Shown here: piece by piece, positions 1 to 7,882 of the stretch
Layout of the letters: every line of letters begins with the position of its first letter
Numbering within the stretch: the stretch's first letter is position 1
Source: JAWXBG01 sp044375415
GTDB lineage: Bacteria; Bacteroidota; Bacteroidia; Flavobacteriales_D; Sanyastnellaceae
Length of the DNA stretch: 29,793 nt
Direction: 5' to 3'
Assembly (NCBI GenBank): GCA_044375415.1
Contig: JBILMS010000041.1
Span: 1 to 29,793, forward strand
Notes under the pieces: generated by a model
Database searches by the model: none
The model's input: only the letters and a program-made list of their open reading frames with translations
What the model was told of the DNA's origin: nothing
Made by a program: the position numbers and the translations under genes

Positions 1-1
1 T

Positions 2-97
2 ACAAATTCTCCCAAGCTCCTCAAGAGAGTGAGATCGCTCATTGAGTACCATTCTCGGTTGGATAAATCCATCATTAAATTCTTTTTAAAGACTTAA
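2..97 (+). other. Possible 3' end of an upstream gene
   Basis: Frame 2 is open from the window edge to a TAA at 95-97 and would encode about 31 residues rich in Lys and Arg, ending in FFLKT. No family can be recognised and the piece is too short to judge coding character. It may be the tail of a plus-strand gene converging on cphA, or chance. Confidence 0.2.
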
Positions 98-102
98 TGA
101 TG
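67..102. repeat. Short inverted repeat, relative of the cphA terminator hairpin
   Basis: CATCATTAA at 70-78 pairs perfectly with TTAATGATG at 94-102 across a 15-nt loop. The 12-mer ATCCATCATTAA at 67-78 recurs at 159-170 inside the larger hairpin of 159-197, so the two structures look like copies of one element. Confidence 0.5.
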
Positions 103-158
103 TAAAAATACGACAGAAATGATATAGATTTACAAAGTAACTCCTTAATTATGAAAAA

Positions 159-197
159 ATCCATCATTAATGAATAAAAGGTTCATTAATGATGGAT
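159..197 (-). terminator. AT-rich hairpin and T-run downstream of cphA
   Basis: ATCCATCATTAATGAA (159-174) and its perfect reverse complement (182-197) enclose a 7-nt loop. Read on the minus strand, the 16-bp stem is followed directly by a run of Ts (158 downward), and it lies 41 bp past the cphA stop. This fits an intrinsic terminator, although the stem is unusually AT-rich and has no GC clamp. Confidence 0.6.
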
Positions 198-238
198 ATA
201 TCCAACAAAGGGAGGGGTCAAATGAAGTGTTATGGAAT

Positions 239-2872
239 TTAACCTTGAACCGCACTCGCGCCTGTCTCTTCCTTCTCTTTATACTTCATAATCTGATCTA
301 ATGCATCTGGAACAACATCCGAACAAATGGTAATGAATGAGCCGGCAATAGCATTGTTTAAGGCATGATCTATGGCTTCGCGTTCTTTTCTGAAAACCGT
401 AATTTTTTTGTCCTTGCTTACGCTGTGAATTCCTTCGGTCATTAATTCGATAATAGCTTCTTCTGTGCGTCCGCGGAGATTTTTATCCTGACGAATAATA
501 ATTTCATCGAACATGCTTGCAGCTACACTTCCAAGATTTCGGATATCCTCATCTCTGCGATCACCTACTCCTGCAATTATTCCAACTTTGTAAGGAGCTT
601 CAACTTTGCTCAAGAAGTCGGCAATTGCTAAAAAGCCATGTGTGTTGTGAGCGTAATCCACCATCACAGTGAAGTTGCGCAATTGGAACATATTCATACG
701 TCCGGGAGTTGTAGCTGGACTTGGAATAAAGGTGAGAAGAGCCGCACGCATATCTTCAATATCAAATCCGCGAATGAATCCTGCAAGCACAACCGGAAGT
801 GTATTCGCAATATTGAAGGTAGCTCTACCACCGTATGTCAATGGTATTGCTGATGCTTTCTCCACACGAATTTTCCACGTGCCTTTGCAAATCGTTACAT
901 ATCCATTTTCGTACACAGCGGCTAGTCCTCCACGTTTAATATGCGACTTGATCACCGGATTGTTTTCATCCAAAGAGAACCAAGCAACTTTACATTGAAG
1001 TTCTTTTGCCATACCCACTGTATGGGGGTTATCGGCATTCAAAATCGCATGACCATCGGGCAATACGCTTTCAGGTACAACACCTTTTACACGAGCGAGT
1101 TGTTCGATGGTATTGATATCACCTAAACCTAAATGATCTTCGGCAACATTGGTAACAATAGCGATATCGCAATTATGAAAACCAAGACCGGAACGTAAAA
1201 TTCCACCTCTGGCTGTTTCCAATACGGCAAAATTTACAGTTGGATCTTTTAATACAAACTCTGCACTTACAGGTCCGGTGCAGTCTCCACGCATCATCAA
1301 TTGATTTTGAATATACACTCCATCCGTAGTTGTGTATCCAACTTTATATCCCATGCTCTTTACCAAGTGGGCCATCAAACGGGTAGTAGTTGTTTTACCA
1401 TTCGTGCCTGTAATGGCAATGATGGGAATGCGTGAAGAAGATCCCGGAGGATACAACATATCGATTACAGGTTCTGCTACGTTGCGAGGCAAACCTTCAG
1501 TGGGGTCAATGTGCATGCGGAATCCCGGAGCTGCATTCACTTCCAAAATAGCACCACCGTTTTCTTTGATCGGAACAGATAAATCCGGAGCCATGATATC
1601 GATACCGCAGATATCTAATCCGATAATGCGCGCAATTCGTTCGCACATAACAATGTTATCGGGATGTACCAAATCGGTAATGTCGGTAGCTGTTCCACCC
1701 GTACTTAGGTTGGCTGTGGGTTTCAAGAATATCTCTTCACCTTTTGCGGGAATACTTTGTAATGTCATTGCAACACGAGAAAGCATTTCCATCAGAAAAT
1801 CGTCGACCGTAATTTGGGTTAATACATTTTCATGACCATAACCGCGACGTGGATCTTCGTTTACTTTGTTTATCAATTCCTGAATCGTGCTCTTTCCATC
1901 ACCCTTTACGGCTGCAGGTTTGCGAATGGCAGCGGCAACGTATTTATAATTGATAATTAATACGCGGTGATCTTGACCGGTAATAAAACGTTCGGCGATA
2001 ATGCCGCGCGAATATTTTTTTGCGGCGGCCAAAGCAGTTACGGCTGTATCCCAATCCATGATGTTGGTGGTAGCACCCTTACCATGATTTCCATCAACAG
2101 GTTTTAGAACAAAAGGATAACCAATCGATTCGATGGCTTCTTTCAGACCTTCTTCACCATAAATAATTCTGCCTTTGGGAACGGGGATTTCAGCGGCTCC
2201 CAGTAGATTTTTTGTTTCTTCTTTATCACATGCTATATCAACAGCTATACTTCCGGTTGTACTTGCAATGGTAGCTCTTATGCGACGTTGATTTACACCA
2301 TAACCAAGTTGTACAAGTGAATGTCTGTTTAATCGAATAAAAGGAATACCACGAGCTACAGCTTCATCTACAATACATCCGGTGCTAGGTCCCAAACGCT
2401 CGTCTTCTCTGATTTCGCGGAGTTTTTGAATATCATCTGCGAGATCATATTCGGTTCCATTTACAAGTGCTTCGGCAATTCGAACAGCAGCACGTGCAGC
2501 ATACATACCGGCTTTTTCTTCCATGTAGTCGAATACCACATTATAGATACCGGGATTACCTGTTTCGCGCGTGCGACCGAATCCGCAGTTCATACCTGCA
2601 AGTGTTTGTATTTCGAGGGCGATGTGTTCGATAACGTGTCCCATCCATGTGCCTTCTTCTACACGTTGGAAAAATCCTCCGGGTTCACCCACGCTGCATC
2701 GATGACCATACATGCCGGGAAGCAATTTTTCGAGACCTTCTCTAAATCCTTCGATTTTATTGGTAGGTCGCTGCTCAAGATCTTCGAGATCGAGGCGCAT
2801 CTGAATGAGTTTTTTTCGGCGAATGCTCCAATAGTTCGGGCCGCGCATTACCTTAATGTCAAGTATTTTCAT
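239..2872 (-). CDS. cphA: Cyanophycin synthetase
   Basis: This enzyme polymerises Asp and Arg into cyanophycin, a cytoplasmic nitrogen, carbon and energy store, adding Asp to the backbone and Arg to its side chain with ATP. The 877 residues are normal for CphA1. The N-terminal domain (about 1-160) carries NYWS at 13-16 and HVIEH at 79-83. The ATP-grasp domain (about 220-475) has the glycine-rich loop GNHGKGATTN at 261-270 and metal-binding EVNAAPG at 444-450. The Mur-ligase-like domain (about 480-870) opens with the P-loop TGTNGKTTTTR at 488-498. The start is an ATG at 2872, matching the conserved MKILDIKVMRGPNYWS start of the family. Its partner cyanophycinase lies 7.2 kb away on the other strand instead of next to it. 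No clear TAnnTTTG promoter box was found upstream. Confidence 0.97.
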   Translation of the reverse strand: MKILDIKVMRGPNYWSIRRKKLIQMRLDLEDLEQRPTNKIEGFREGLEKLLPGMYGHRCSVGEPGGFFQRVEEGTWMGHVIEHIALEIQTLAGMNCGFGRTRETGNPGIYNVVFDYMEEKAGMYAARAAVRIAEALVNGTEYDLADDIQKLREIREDERLGPSTGCIVDEAVARGIPFIRLNRHSLVQLGYGVNQRRIRATIASTTGSIAVDIACDKEETKNLLGAAEIPVPKGRIIYGEEGLKEAIESIGYPFVLKPVDGNHGKGATTNIMDWDTAVTALAAAKKYSRGIIAERFITGQDHRVLIINYKYVAAAIRKPAAVKGDGKSTIQELINKVNEDPRRGYGHENVLTQITVDDFLMEMLSRVAMTLQSIPAKGEEIFLKPTANLSTGGTATDITDLVHPDNIVMCERIARIIGLDICGIDIMAPDLSVPIKENGGAILEVNAAPGFRMHIDPTEGLPRNVAEPVIDMLYPPGSSSRIPIIAITGTNGKTTTTRLMAHLVKSMGYKVGYTTTDGVYIQNQLMMRGDCTGPVSAEFVLKDPTVNFAVLETARGGILRSGLGFHNCDIAIVTNVAEDHLGLGDINTIEQLARVKGVVPESVLPDGHAILNADNPHTVGMAKELQCKVAWFSLDENNPVIKSHIKRGGLAAVYENGYVTICKGTWKIRVEKASAIPLTYGGRATFNIANTLPVVLAGFIRGFDIEDMRAALLTFIPSPATTPGRMNMFQLRNFTVMVDYAHNTHGFLAIADFLSKVEAPYKVGIIAGVGDRRDEDIRNLGSVAASMFDEIIIRQDKNLRGRTEEAIIELMTEGIHSVSKDKKITVFRKEREAIDHALNNAIAGSFITICSDVVPDALDQIMKYKEKEETGASAVQG

Positions 2873-3170
2873 AGATCGAATGTTCGCTTTTTGGTTGGTC
2901 TTCGGATAAAAGGTCTTAATTTTTTAATACCTCGGTGAAAATAGGGAAAAATCGTATTCACTAACGAAAAGGCCCAAGATTCCTTTATTCCCAAGTTATT
3001 TTAACGACAAGTCCATTGATAATACTCGGGTATAGACTTATCAATTTATAAAATTATCCCCCTCTTTTCGCTCAGGGGCGGGAGGTTCTTTACCTCGAAA
3101 GCATCTCCAAAAATGCGGAGGTGTCTTAACAATTTCATTACTCTGAATTAGTCTTTAAAAAAGTTAATCG
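2873..3170. other. Intergenic region upstream of cphA
   Basis: No convincing gene on either strand. Two weak hairpins are visible: GAGGT/ACCTC at 3082-3096, and CATCTCC/GGAGGTG at 3102-3123 with one G-T pair. The cphA promoter must lie here, but no exact TAnnTTTG box is present on the minus strand. Confidence 0.5.
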
Positions 3171-3443
3171 ATGGATCTTTGCTACACAAAACAAGAACAC
3201 ATGTATCCATTTCTCACACGTCATTCTGAATACGATGAAACAACCTTGGTTTTTGGGGCTCCGGATGGCCTCGACTTTTCAATCAACCAATATAAATTGG
3301 ATGGTGAACTTGTTTACAGTCGCAAATACAAGGGCGATGGAAGCATTTTGAACATTCCATTAAAATCAGGTCTTGGCTTGAATACAGTAAACATCACGGA
3401 TGCTCAGGGAGAGCAATTGTTTTCGAGCAAGTTTCGGGCTTAA
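3171..3443 (+). CDS. Small protein resembling an orphan type IX sorting domain
   Basis: Ninety residues with no signal peptide and no membrane segment. Residues from about 35 to 90 follow the pattern of a type A type IX C-terminal domain: a hydrophobic strand, then LDGELVYSRK, a hydrophobic 'IPLKSGLGLNTVNITD' segment, and a final strand ending KFRA. This is normally the last 70-80 residues of a much longer secreted protein, so the gene may be the tail of a deleted one. A stop codon (TAA at 3165-3167) stands just upstream in frame. ATG at 3201 is an alternative start. The stop overlaps the end of a phosphatase remnant on the other strand. The resemblance is by eye only. Confidence 0.5.
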   Translation: MDLCYTKQEHMYPFLTRHSEYDETTLVFGAPDGLDFSINQYKLDGELVYSRKYKGDGSILNIPLKSGLGLNTVNITDAQGEQLFSSKFRA

Positions 3444-3556
3444 TTAATTTTCATCGCAGCAAAACAGACATCATCTGTCTGTTCATTGGAACCTTTCCAT
3501 TGACTGATGAAATCTTCGGTACTATTTTTTTGCTCTTGCAGTGGAGACTGAGCGTT
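3440..3556 (-). pseudogene. C-terminal remnant of a SpoIIE/PP2C-type phosphatase
   Basis: Reading the minus strand from 3556 to the TAA at 3440-3442 gives 38 codons that include PLQEQ, FISQWKGSNEQTDDVC and end AAMKIN. This matches the extreme C-terminus of the SpoIIE-domain serine phosphatases common in Bacteroidota (WkG..EQvDDVcvigvkI), which bears the last metal-binding aspartates. The family's preceding segment is absent and an in-frame stop occurs at 3581-3583, so only the end survives. There is no start codon that would make a functional protein. The fragment looks like debris from a deletion or insertion at this junction. Confidence 0.6.
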
Positions 3557-3726
3557 GAAAAATCGAATTTCAATCAAATATCATTTGAATTAAAATCGAA
3601 GTTGGGTGTTCCGGAAGCAGGTAGTTCTTTAAAATCTGAAGAAGAAGAAAGCAGAGGGGTTAGATTGTTTTCATTTCCGGGTGTCACTTCGAGGCAAGAA
3701 ATGGCGGAATTTTGAATTTTGAATTG

Positions 3727-3834
3727 ATGAACATCACCCGGAGCTCTTTCGCGATTCATGTTAAGAAACAGTACCACCCCTTTAAAGACGAATTTGCCCT
3801 AGCGCCAAAAACCAACGAAGTATGGTTTTACTAA
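3727..3834 (+). other. Unidentified 35-codon open frame
   Basis: ATG at 3727 to TAA at 3832-3834. The second half (KDEFALAPKTNEVWFY) reads like the end of a structured protein rather than random translation, but I recognise no family. It lies between the phosphatase remnant and the IS-like repeats, so it may be another gene scrap. Confidence 0.2.
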
Positions 3835-3951
3835 AAACTCTTTTCATGGGATAATATGGACCTATATTCAATCCTGTATTCTGCGGACAAAGTCCTATGC
3901 AGGAGGCTCAAACAGTAAAAAATAGTCGAAACAGTTTTCGTATATTTGGAT

Positions 3952-4020
3952 ATTCCGGCAAAATTGATCATCTGATTCCGCCTCAAATTGACCAGTTAGA
4001 GTTAGCGGTGTAATTTGAGC
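3952..4020. repeat. Imperfect tandem repeats, possible IS21-type end
   Basis: Two adjacent units begin ATTCCG at 3952 and 3975, 23 bp apart. With one gap they agree at 16 of 19 positions: ATTCCGGC-AAAATTGATCA against ATTCCGCCTCAAATTGACCA. A third, weaker unit (GTGTAATTTGAGC) runs to 4020. Tandem blocks of the form GGTCAATTTGACCGGAAT are typical of IS21-family ends in Bacteroidota. No istA or istB coding sequence is present, so this would be a solo or decayed end. Confidence 0.35.
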
Positions 4021-4138
4021 ATTTCTCGAGGGCGATGTGCTCCGAATGGGAATTAATCACATAAAAATTAGGTTTCTGGGAACCTTTTGAGTTTTTTTGG
4101 TGTCTACCCTTCATACTTGATTAACCAATTTACCACGT

Positions 4139-6334
4139 ATGCCATTTTGTAAAACCCTCCGCACTGCACTCTCGGTTATTATAACACGCTCCTTTTTAAT
4201 CAGTTTTTTCGTTTTCTTTCTTTCCCAATCCTATTCCGCTCAAGAAAATATGTGGACATGGATGAAGGGTTCCAACACATTTAATGGTCTTGCTGAATAC
4301 GGTCAGCTAGGTGTCCCCGCTATGGCCAATACTCCAAGGGGGATATACGAATGCAGTCAATGGCGCGATCTGGATGGAAATTTATGGATCTTCGGAGGAC
4401 TTGATTTAGTGATCTTCGGCATGTACAACACCATGTGGAAATACGATATTTCCACTAACATGTGGACGTGGGTTCATGGATCGCAAGCTCCCGAGCAAGC
4501 GAGTGTGTATGGAACCCAAGGTCAGTTTGCCCCCGATAATGTTCCCGGAAGCCGCAGTTATGGAACCACTTGTTGGACCGACCTAGATGGTAAGTTTTGG
4601 ATGTTTGGAGGGTATGGTTATGCGACCGACATTTTTATGATTGGTTACTCTAGTGAAATGTGGTGTTATGATCCTGCTATTAATCAATGGGCATGGATGA
4701 ATGGCCCAAATAACTTCAATAATGCTCAGGGTTCATTTGGAACGATGGGCGAAGCGTCCGATACAAATTTCCCTCCCGGAACGGCTGAAACAAATATTGC
4801 ATGGACGCACGATGATGGCACTTTGTGGATGTATGGTGGTGATGCTTCCGGTATAGCACAAGATAATATGTGGATGTATGACATCCCGACCAATCAGTGG
4901 ACTTGGATAAGTGGAACAGGATACTTCTCTACTTCCTCTGTCAATTATGGCACAATGGGAGTGGAAGCCGCTTCAAACACTCCGGGTCCAAGGTCAAGTT
5001 ATGCTTCTTTTAAAGACGGACAAAACAACTTCTACTTTTATGGTGGGAATGAGGAATATTCACTTTGGCGCCAAGATGTTTGGAAATACAATCCCTCCAA
5101 TGGTTATTGGACATGGGTAGCAGGAGCTCAAGATACAGATGCGCCGGCTTCGTGCGATACATATTGCGAAGCAGACGGCAGCAGCTTTCCCGGTGGCAGC
5201 TTTGAGTTGAGGGCCGGTGCCGGCGACGCTTGTGGGTTCTATCTTTTTGGTGGCCAAATGTACTCTGATGAATTTGTGAGTGGAAACGTTAATATGCTTT
5301 GGTACTTCGATTATTCTGTAATGAGATTTAAACTTCTCAAAGGAGACTGCACCATAAATTCATTCGGATCATACGGTACTCAGGGCGTTGCTGATGTGAC
5401 AAATATTCCGACTCCTAGAAATGGAGGCTCGGCATGGATTGATTTTGAAGGAAATTTTTGGACATTTGGAGGAAATGGTGGTGATGGTTTTTCCTATGGA
5501 AACATGAATGATCTATGGAAGTACATTCCCGATCCTGATTGTATCAATGCAGATTGTATTACTAGTCCGGTTGTAGCGGCTTTCTCCATGGACGATGATG
5601 AAGGCTGTGTACCCTTAACGGTAGAATTTAACAATAACAGTATAAATGCTTTCGAATACGTTTGGAGTTTTGGAGATGGGGGTACAAGTACCTTGGAGAA
5701 TCCCACACACACGTTTACAAACACCGGAACATACACCGTAATTCTCATTGCAAATGGCGAAGAAGATTCGGACACCACCTCGCAAATTGTAAATGTGGGA
5801 CCTCAGGTTAATGCAGCTTTTCAGGCTCAAATCAATTCTCTCTGCGAACCCTTTAGCGTAGAATTAGTAAACACGAGCAACAATGCATCGACTTACAATT
5901 GGTTTATCAACGGCGAACTATTAGAAGATCCGGATTCATTAATTTTTAATTTCACCCAAGGCGAATACGAGTTTATGCTCATTGCAAACAGCGAGTACAA
6001 TTGTCCTGATACTGCATCTAGTTCTTTGTCGTTGGTCGATTGTCCGGATATATTTCTTTTTATTCCAAATGTTTTCACACCCGATATAGATGGATTCAAT
6101 GGAACGTTTGAGATTCAAAACACTGGTTACAAAGACTGGGATATAAAGATTTTTAATCGTTGGGGCAACATGGTTTTTGAATCAACAAATTCTACCAGAC
6201 ATTGGAACGGAAGAGCTGCGGGATCAGATGAGGCTTGTCCTGCAGGTACATACTACTACATTTTAAGTGTAACGGATTTTTATGGTAAAGCAAGTTCTTT
6301 TGAAGGTCATTTGACCTTATTAAGAAAGGAATAA
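4139..6334 (+). CDS. Secreted kelch/PKD protein with type B (CHU_C) sorting domain
   Basis: This is a predicted type IX secretion substrate displayed on or released from the cell surface; its ligand is unknown. A signal peptide covers about residues 1-34. Residues 36-470 hold a kelch-like propeller: at least six blades marked by W-T-W or similar and by FGG/YGG (IFGGLD, MFGGYG, MYGGDA, FYGGNE, LFGGQM, TFGGNG). A PKD domain follows at about 477-552 (YVWSFGDGGTSTLENPTHTF), then a second PKD-like domain to about 635. The final 90 residues are a CHU_C/gliding-motility-associated domain, with IPNVFTPDIDG near 640 and FNRWGNMVFES beyond it. The gene ends 17 bp from a convergent bestrophin gene. ATG 4139 is chosen because it gives a complete signal peptide. 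Confidence 0.88.
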   Translation: MPFCKTLRTALSVIITRSFLISFFVFFLSQSYSAQENMWTWMKGSNTFNGLAEYGQLGVPAMANTPRGIYECSQWRDLDGNLWIFGGLDLVIFGMYNTMWKYDISTNMWTWVHGSQAPEQASVYGTQGQFAPDNVPGSRSYGTTCWTDLDGKFWMFGGYGYATDIFMIGYSSEMWCYDPAINQWAWMNGPNNFNNAQGSFGTMGEASDTNFPPGTAETNIAWTHDDGTLWMYGGDASGIAQDNMWMYDIPTNQWTWISGTGYFSTSSVNYGTMGVEAASNTPGPRSSYASFKDGQNNFYFYGGNEEYSLWRQDVWKYNPSNGYWTWVAGAQDTDAPASCDTYCEADGSSFPGGSFELRAGAGDACGFYLFGGQMYSDEFVSGNVNMLWYFDYSVMRFKLLKGDCTINSFGSYGTQGVADVTNIPTPRNGGSAWIDFEGNFWTFGGNGGDGFSYGNMNDLWKYIPDPDCINADCITSPVVAAFSMDDDEGCVPLTVEFNNNSINAFEYVWSFGDGGTSTLENPTHTFTNTGTYTVILIANGEEDSDTTSQIVNVGPQVNAAFQAQINSLCEPFSVELVNTSNNASTYNWFINGELLEDPDSLIFNFTQGEYEFMLIANSEYNCPDTASSSLSLVDCPDIFLFIPNVFTPDIDGFNGTFEIQNTGYKDWDIKIFNRWGNMVFESTNSTRHWNGRAAGSDEACPAGTYYYILSVTDFYGKASSFEGHLTLLRKE

Positions 6335-6351
6335 TTCGGACATAAATTCTT

Positions 6352-7230
6352 CTATAGTATTTCGTTCACGCTTTTATTGATGTTCTGTGCTATTTTTTCG
6401 GTAGGAAGATCATTGTCATCTCCACCGAAAGGCTCTTCAATTTCCTCTGCAATAATTTCAAGGGAGGCAAGAACATAAAATACGAGCGTAACTACCGGCA
6501 CTACCCAATATCCCAGGCTCATTACATATCCGAAGGGCAAGGTCATCACATAAAGAAAGATGAATTTCTTCAAAAAGATGTTGTAAGAAAAGGGTATGGG
6601 AGTGTTTTTAATTCGTTCACACGCCCCGCAGACATCTGTAAAAGACTGTAACTCCGGAGCAATAAACAGAAGCTCATCACCGGTAATTTTTTTTTTCATT
6701 CGAAGTTCATTCGCCTTGCGAATAATCATTCCGGCAATTTGATTTGGCACATGTTTTTCGGTGCTTAAATGTTGCCAAGTCTCCTTATCGCCATCAAACA
6801 TTTCGACAATAGCTTCCTTTGATCGCAAGTGTTTGCTCAGCGCAAAGGCGTAACTGCCAATAGCTATTCTAAAGTAGTTGCGGGTGTCTTTGTCTTCTGC
6901 AGGTATGATAGCTGCACATTTTAAAGCGAGATTTCTACTATTATTTACCAATGAACCCCATAATTTTCGTCCTTCCCACCAACGGTCATACGCGGTATTG
7001 GTGCGAAATACGAGCAACATGGATATGGCAAATCCAAGTAGTGTATGCAGGACCGGTATATTTTTAATTTTGTTATTCTCCGCCAAATGAAGGAAGTCTT
7101 GTTCGAGCCAAGCGATAAAAGTAGAATAGCAGACCATCGCAATTATCATAGGCATTAGCCTGCGCACGGTGTCGGCTCTGTGCATTTGAAAGATAAATGT
7201 GAACCAATCTTTGGGGTTGTAGTGAATCAT
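6352..7230 (-). CDS. Bestrophin-family (UPF0187/YneE) channel protein
   Basis: An inner-membrane protein of the prokaryotic bestrophin family, pentameric channels for ions; bacterial members have been reported as cation- or anion-conducting. The diagnostic block FRTNTAYDRWWEGRKLWG lies at 75-92, after hydrophobic segments near 25-42 and 60-76. A further hydrophobic stretch from about 225 precedes the acidic EEIEEPFGGDDNDLP segment, typical of the family's C-terminal part. The length of 292 residues is normal. The gene is divergent from the GbsR regulator, sharing a 101-bp region that contains the 7283-7306 operator-like repeat, so it could also be controlled by it. The start ATG at 7230 matches the usual short N-terminus (Y-P-K/W-F). 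Confidence 0.92.
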   Translation of the reverse strand: MIHYNPKDWFTFIFQMHRADTVRRLMPMIIAMVCYSTFIAWLEQDFLHLAENNKIKNIPVLHTLLGFAISMLLVFRTNTAYDRWWEGRKLWGSLVNNSRNLALKCAAIIPAEDKDTRNYFRIAIGSYAFALSKHLRSKEAIVEMFDGDKETWQHLSTEKHVPNQIAGMIIRKANELRMKKKITGDELLFIAPELQSFTDVCGACERIKNTPIPFSYNIFLKKFIFLYVMTLPFGYVMSLGYWVVPVVTLVFYVLASLEIIAEEIEEPFGGDDNDLPTEKIAQNINKSVNEIL

Positions 7231-7282
7231 AAACGGTTGTCTTTATTGAGTTGGCAAAAGTGCGCGAAAAAAAATTAAAAAA

Positions 7283-7306
7283 AACTTTCAGTAATAATTG
7301 AAAGTT
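7283..7306. promoter_or_regulatory. Operator-like inverted repeat, site 1
   Basis: AACTTTCA and TGAAAGTT form a perfect 8-bp inverted repeat around an 8-bp AT-rich spacer. A second copy at 7847-7870 agrees at 21 of 24 positions. The right arm overlaps the probable -33 TTG (7298-7300) of the regulator's promoter, a position suited to repression. The likely ligand is the adjacent GbsR-family protein, which would make it autoregulatory. Confidence 0.65.
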
Positions 7307-7327
7307 TAGGAATCATGATTATCTTTG
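7298..7327 (+). promoter_or_regulatory. Bacteroidota-type promoter of the regulator gene
   Basis: TTG at 7298-7300, a 19-bp spacer, and TATCTTTG at 7320-7327, an exact match to the TAnnTTTG -7 consensus. The predicted transcription start falls at about 7332-7334, on or beside the ATG, which implies a leaderless or nearly leaderless message. Confidence 0.6.
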
Positions 7328-7331
7328 TCCC

Positions 7332-7832
7332 ATGGAATTGCAAAAGTCAAAAGAGAAATTTTACCAGACATGGGGTTCAATAGGCACCAACTGGGGGATT
7401 AATCGCACGATGGCGCAGATACATGCCCTTCTTTTAGTCACAGAAACACCTGTTTCTACCGACGACATAATGGCGGAGTTAAAAATCTCCAGAGGTAATG
7501 CCAATATGAATTTGCGGGCACTGATGGATTGGGGATTGGTTCAGAAAGAAATAGTTCCGGGAGAGAGGATGGAATATTATGTCGCTGAAAAGGATATTTG
7601 GAAGGTTTCAAAACTCATAGCAAGGGAAAGAAGAAAGAGGGAGTTAGAACCTGCTCTCAGAGTGTTATCTGAATTGAAGGCCGACAAAGAAGCGGATGCA
7701 GCTTCAAAGCAATTCAGAGCCAGAATAGAGGAGATACACAAGTTTACTTCCATGACCGACTCTATTTTGGAGAGATACACTCAAAGTAACGACACGTGGT
7801 TTTTTAAGCTTTTTCGCTACATAATTAAGTGA
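7332..7832 (+). CDS. GbsR/MarR-family transcriptional regulator
   Basis: A cytoplasmic winged-helix DNA-binding protein of 166 residues, usual for the GbsR-like branch. The N-terminus (KEKFYQTWGSIGTNWGINRT) is characteristic. The winged helix covers about 25-95, with the recognition region LKISRGNANMNLRALMDWGL conserved. The C-terminal half is helical and charged, probably for dimerisation. In Bacillus GbsR controls glycine-betaine uptake, but no betaine or transport genes occur here, so the inducer is unknown. It is followed 50 bp later by two membrane-protein genes, and matching inverted repeats precede both units, so it probably represses itself and them. Confidence 0.9.
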   Translation: MELQKSKEKFYQTWGSIGTNWGINRTMAQIHALLLVTETPVSTDDIMAELKISRGNANMNLRALMDWGLVQKEIVPGERMEYYVAEKDIWKVSKLIARERRKRELEPALRVLSELKADKEADAASKQFRARIEEIHKFTSMTDSILERYTQSNDTWFFKLFRYIIK

Positions 7833-7846
7833 TTTTTTTTGCGAGA

Positions 7847-7870
7847 AACTTTCAATAATAATTGAAAATA
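7847..7870. promoter_or_regulatory. Operator-like inverted repeat, site 2
   Basis: AACTTTCA, spacer, TGAAAATA: 21 of 24 bases match site 1 at 7283-7306, with the palindromic core TTTCA/TGAAA kept. It lies in the 50-bp gap between the regulator and the first membrane-protein gene, 12 bp before its ATG. No TAnnTTTG box is seen nearby, so it may modulate read-through or an atypical internal promoter. Confidence 0.6.
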
Positions 7871-7882
7871 CAATAAGTAAAA

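Noticed and set aside
1332..1835. 167-codon plus-strand open frame inside cphA
   Set aside because: It is antisense to conserved ATP-grasp and Mur-ligase coding sequence; a composition artefact.
3500..3715. 71-codon plus-strand open frame
   Set aside because: It overlaps the phosphatase remnant in antisense, and its product is low in domain-like character.
3574..3777. 67-codon minus-strand open frame upstream of the phosphatase remnant
   Set aside because: It is in a different frame from the remnant, shows no phosphatase sequence, and reads like translated intergenic DNA.
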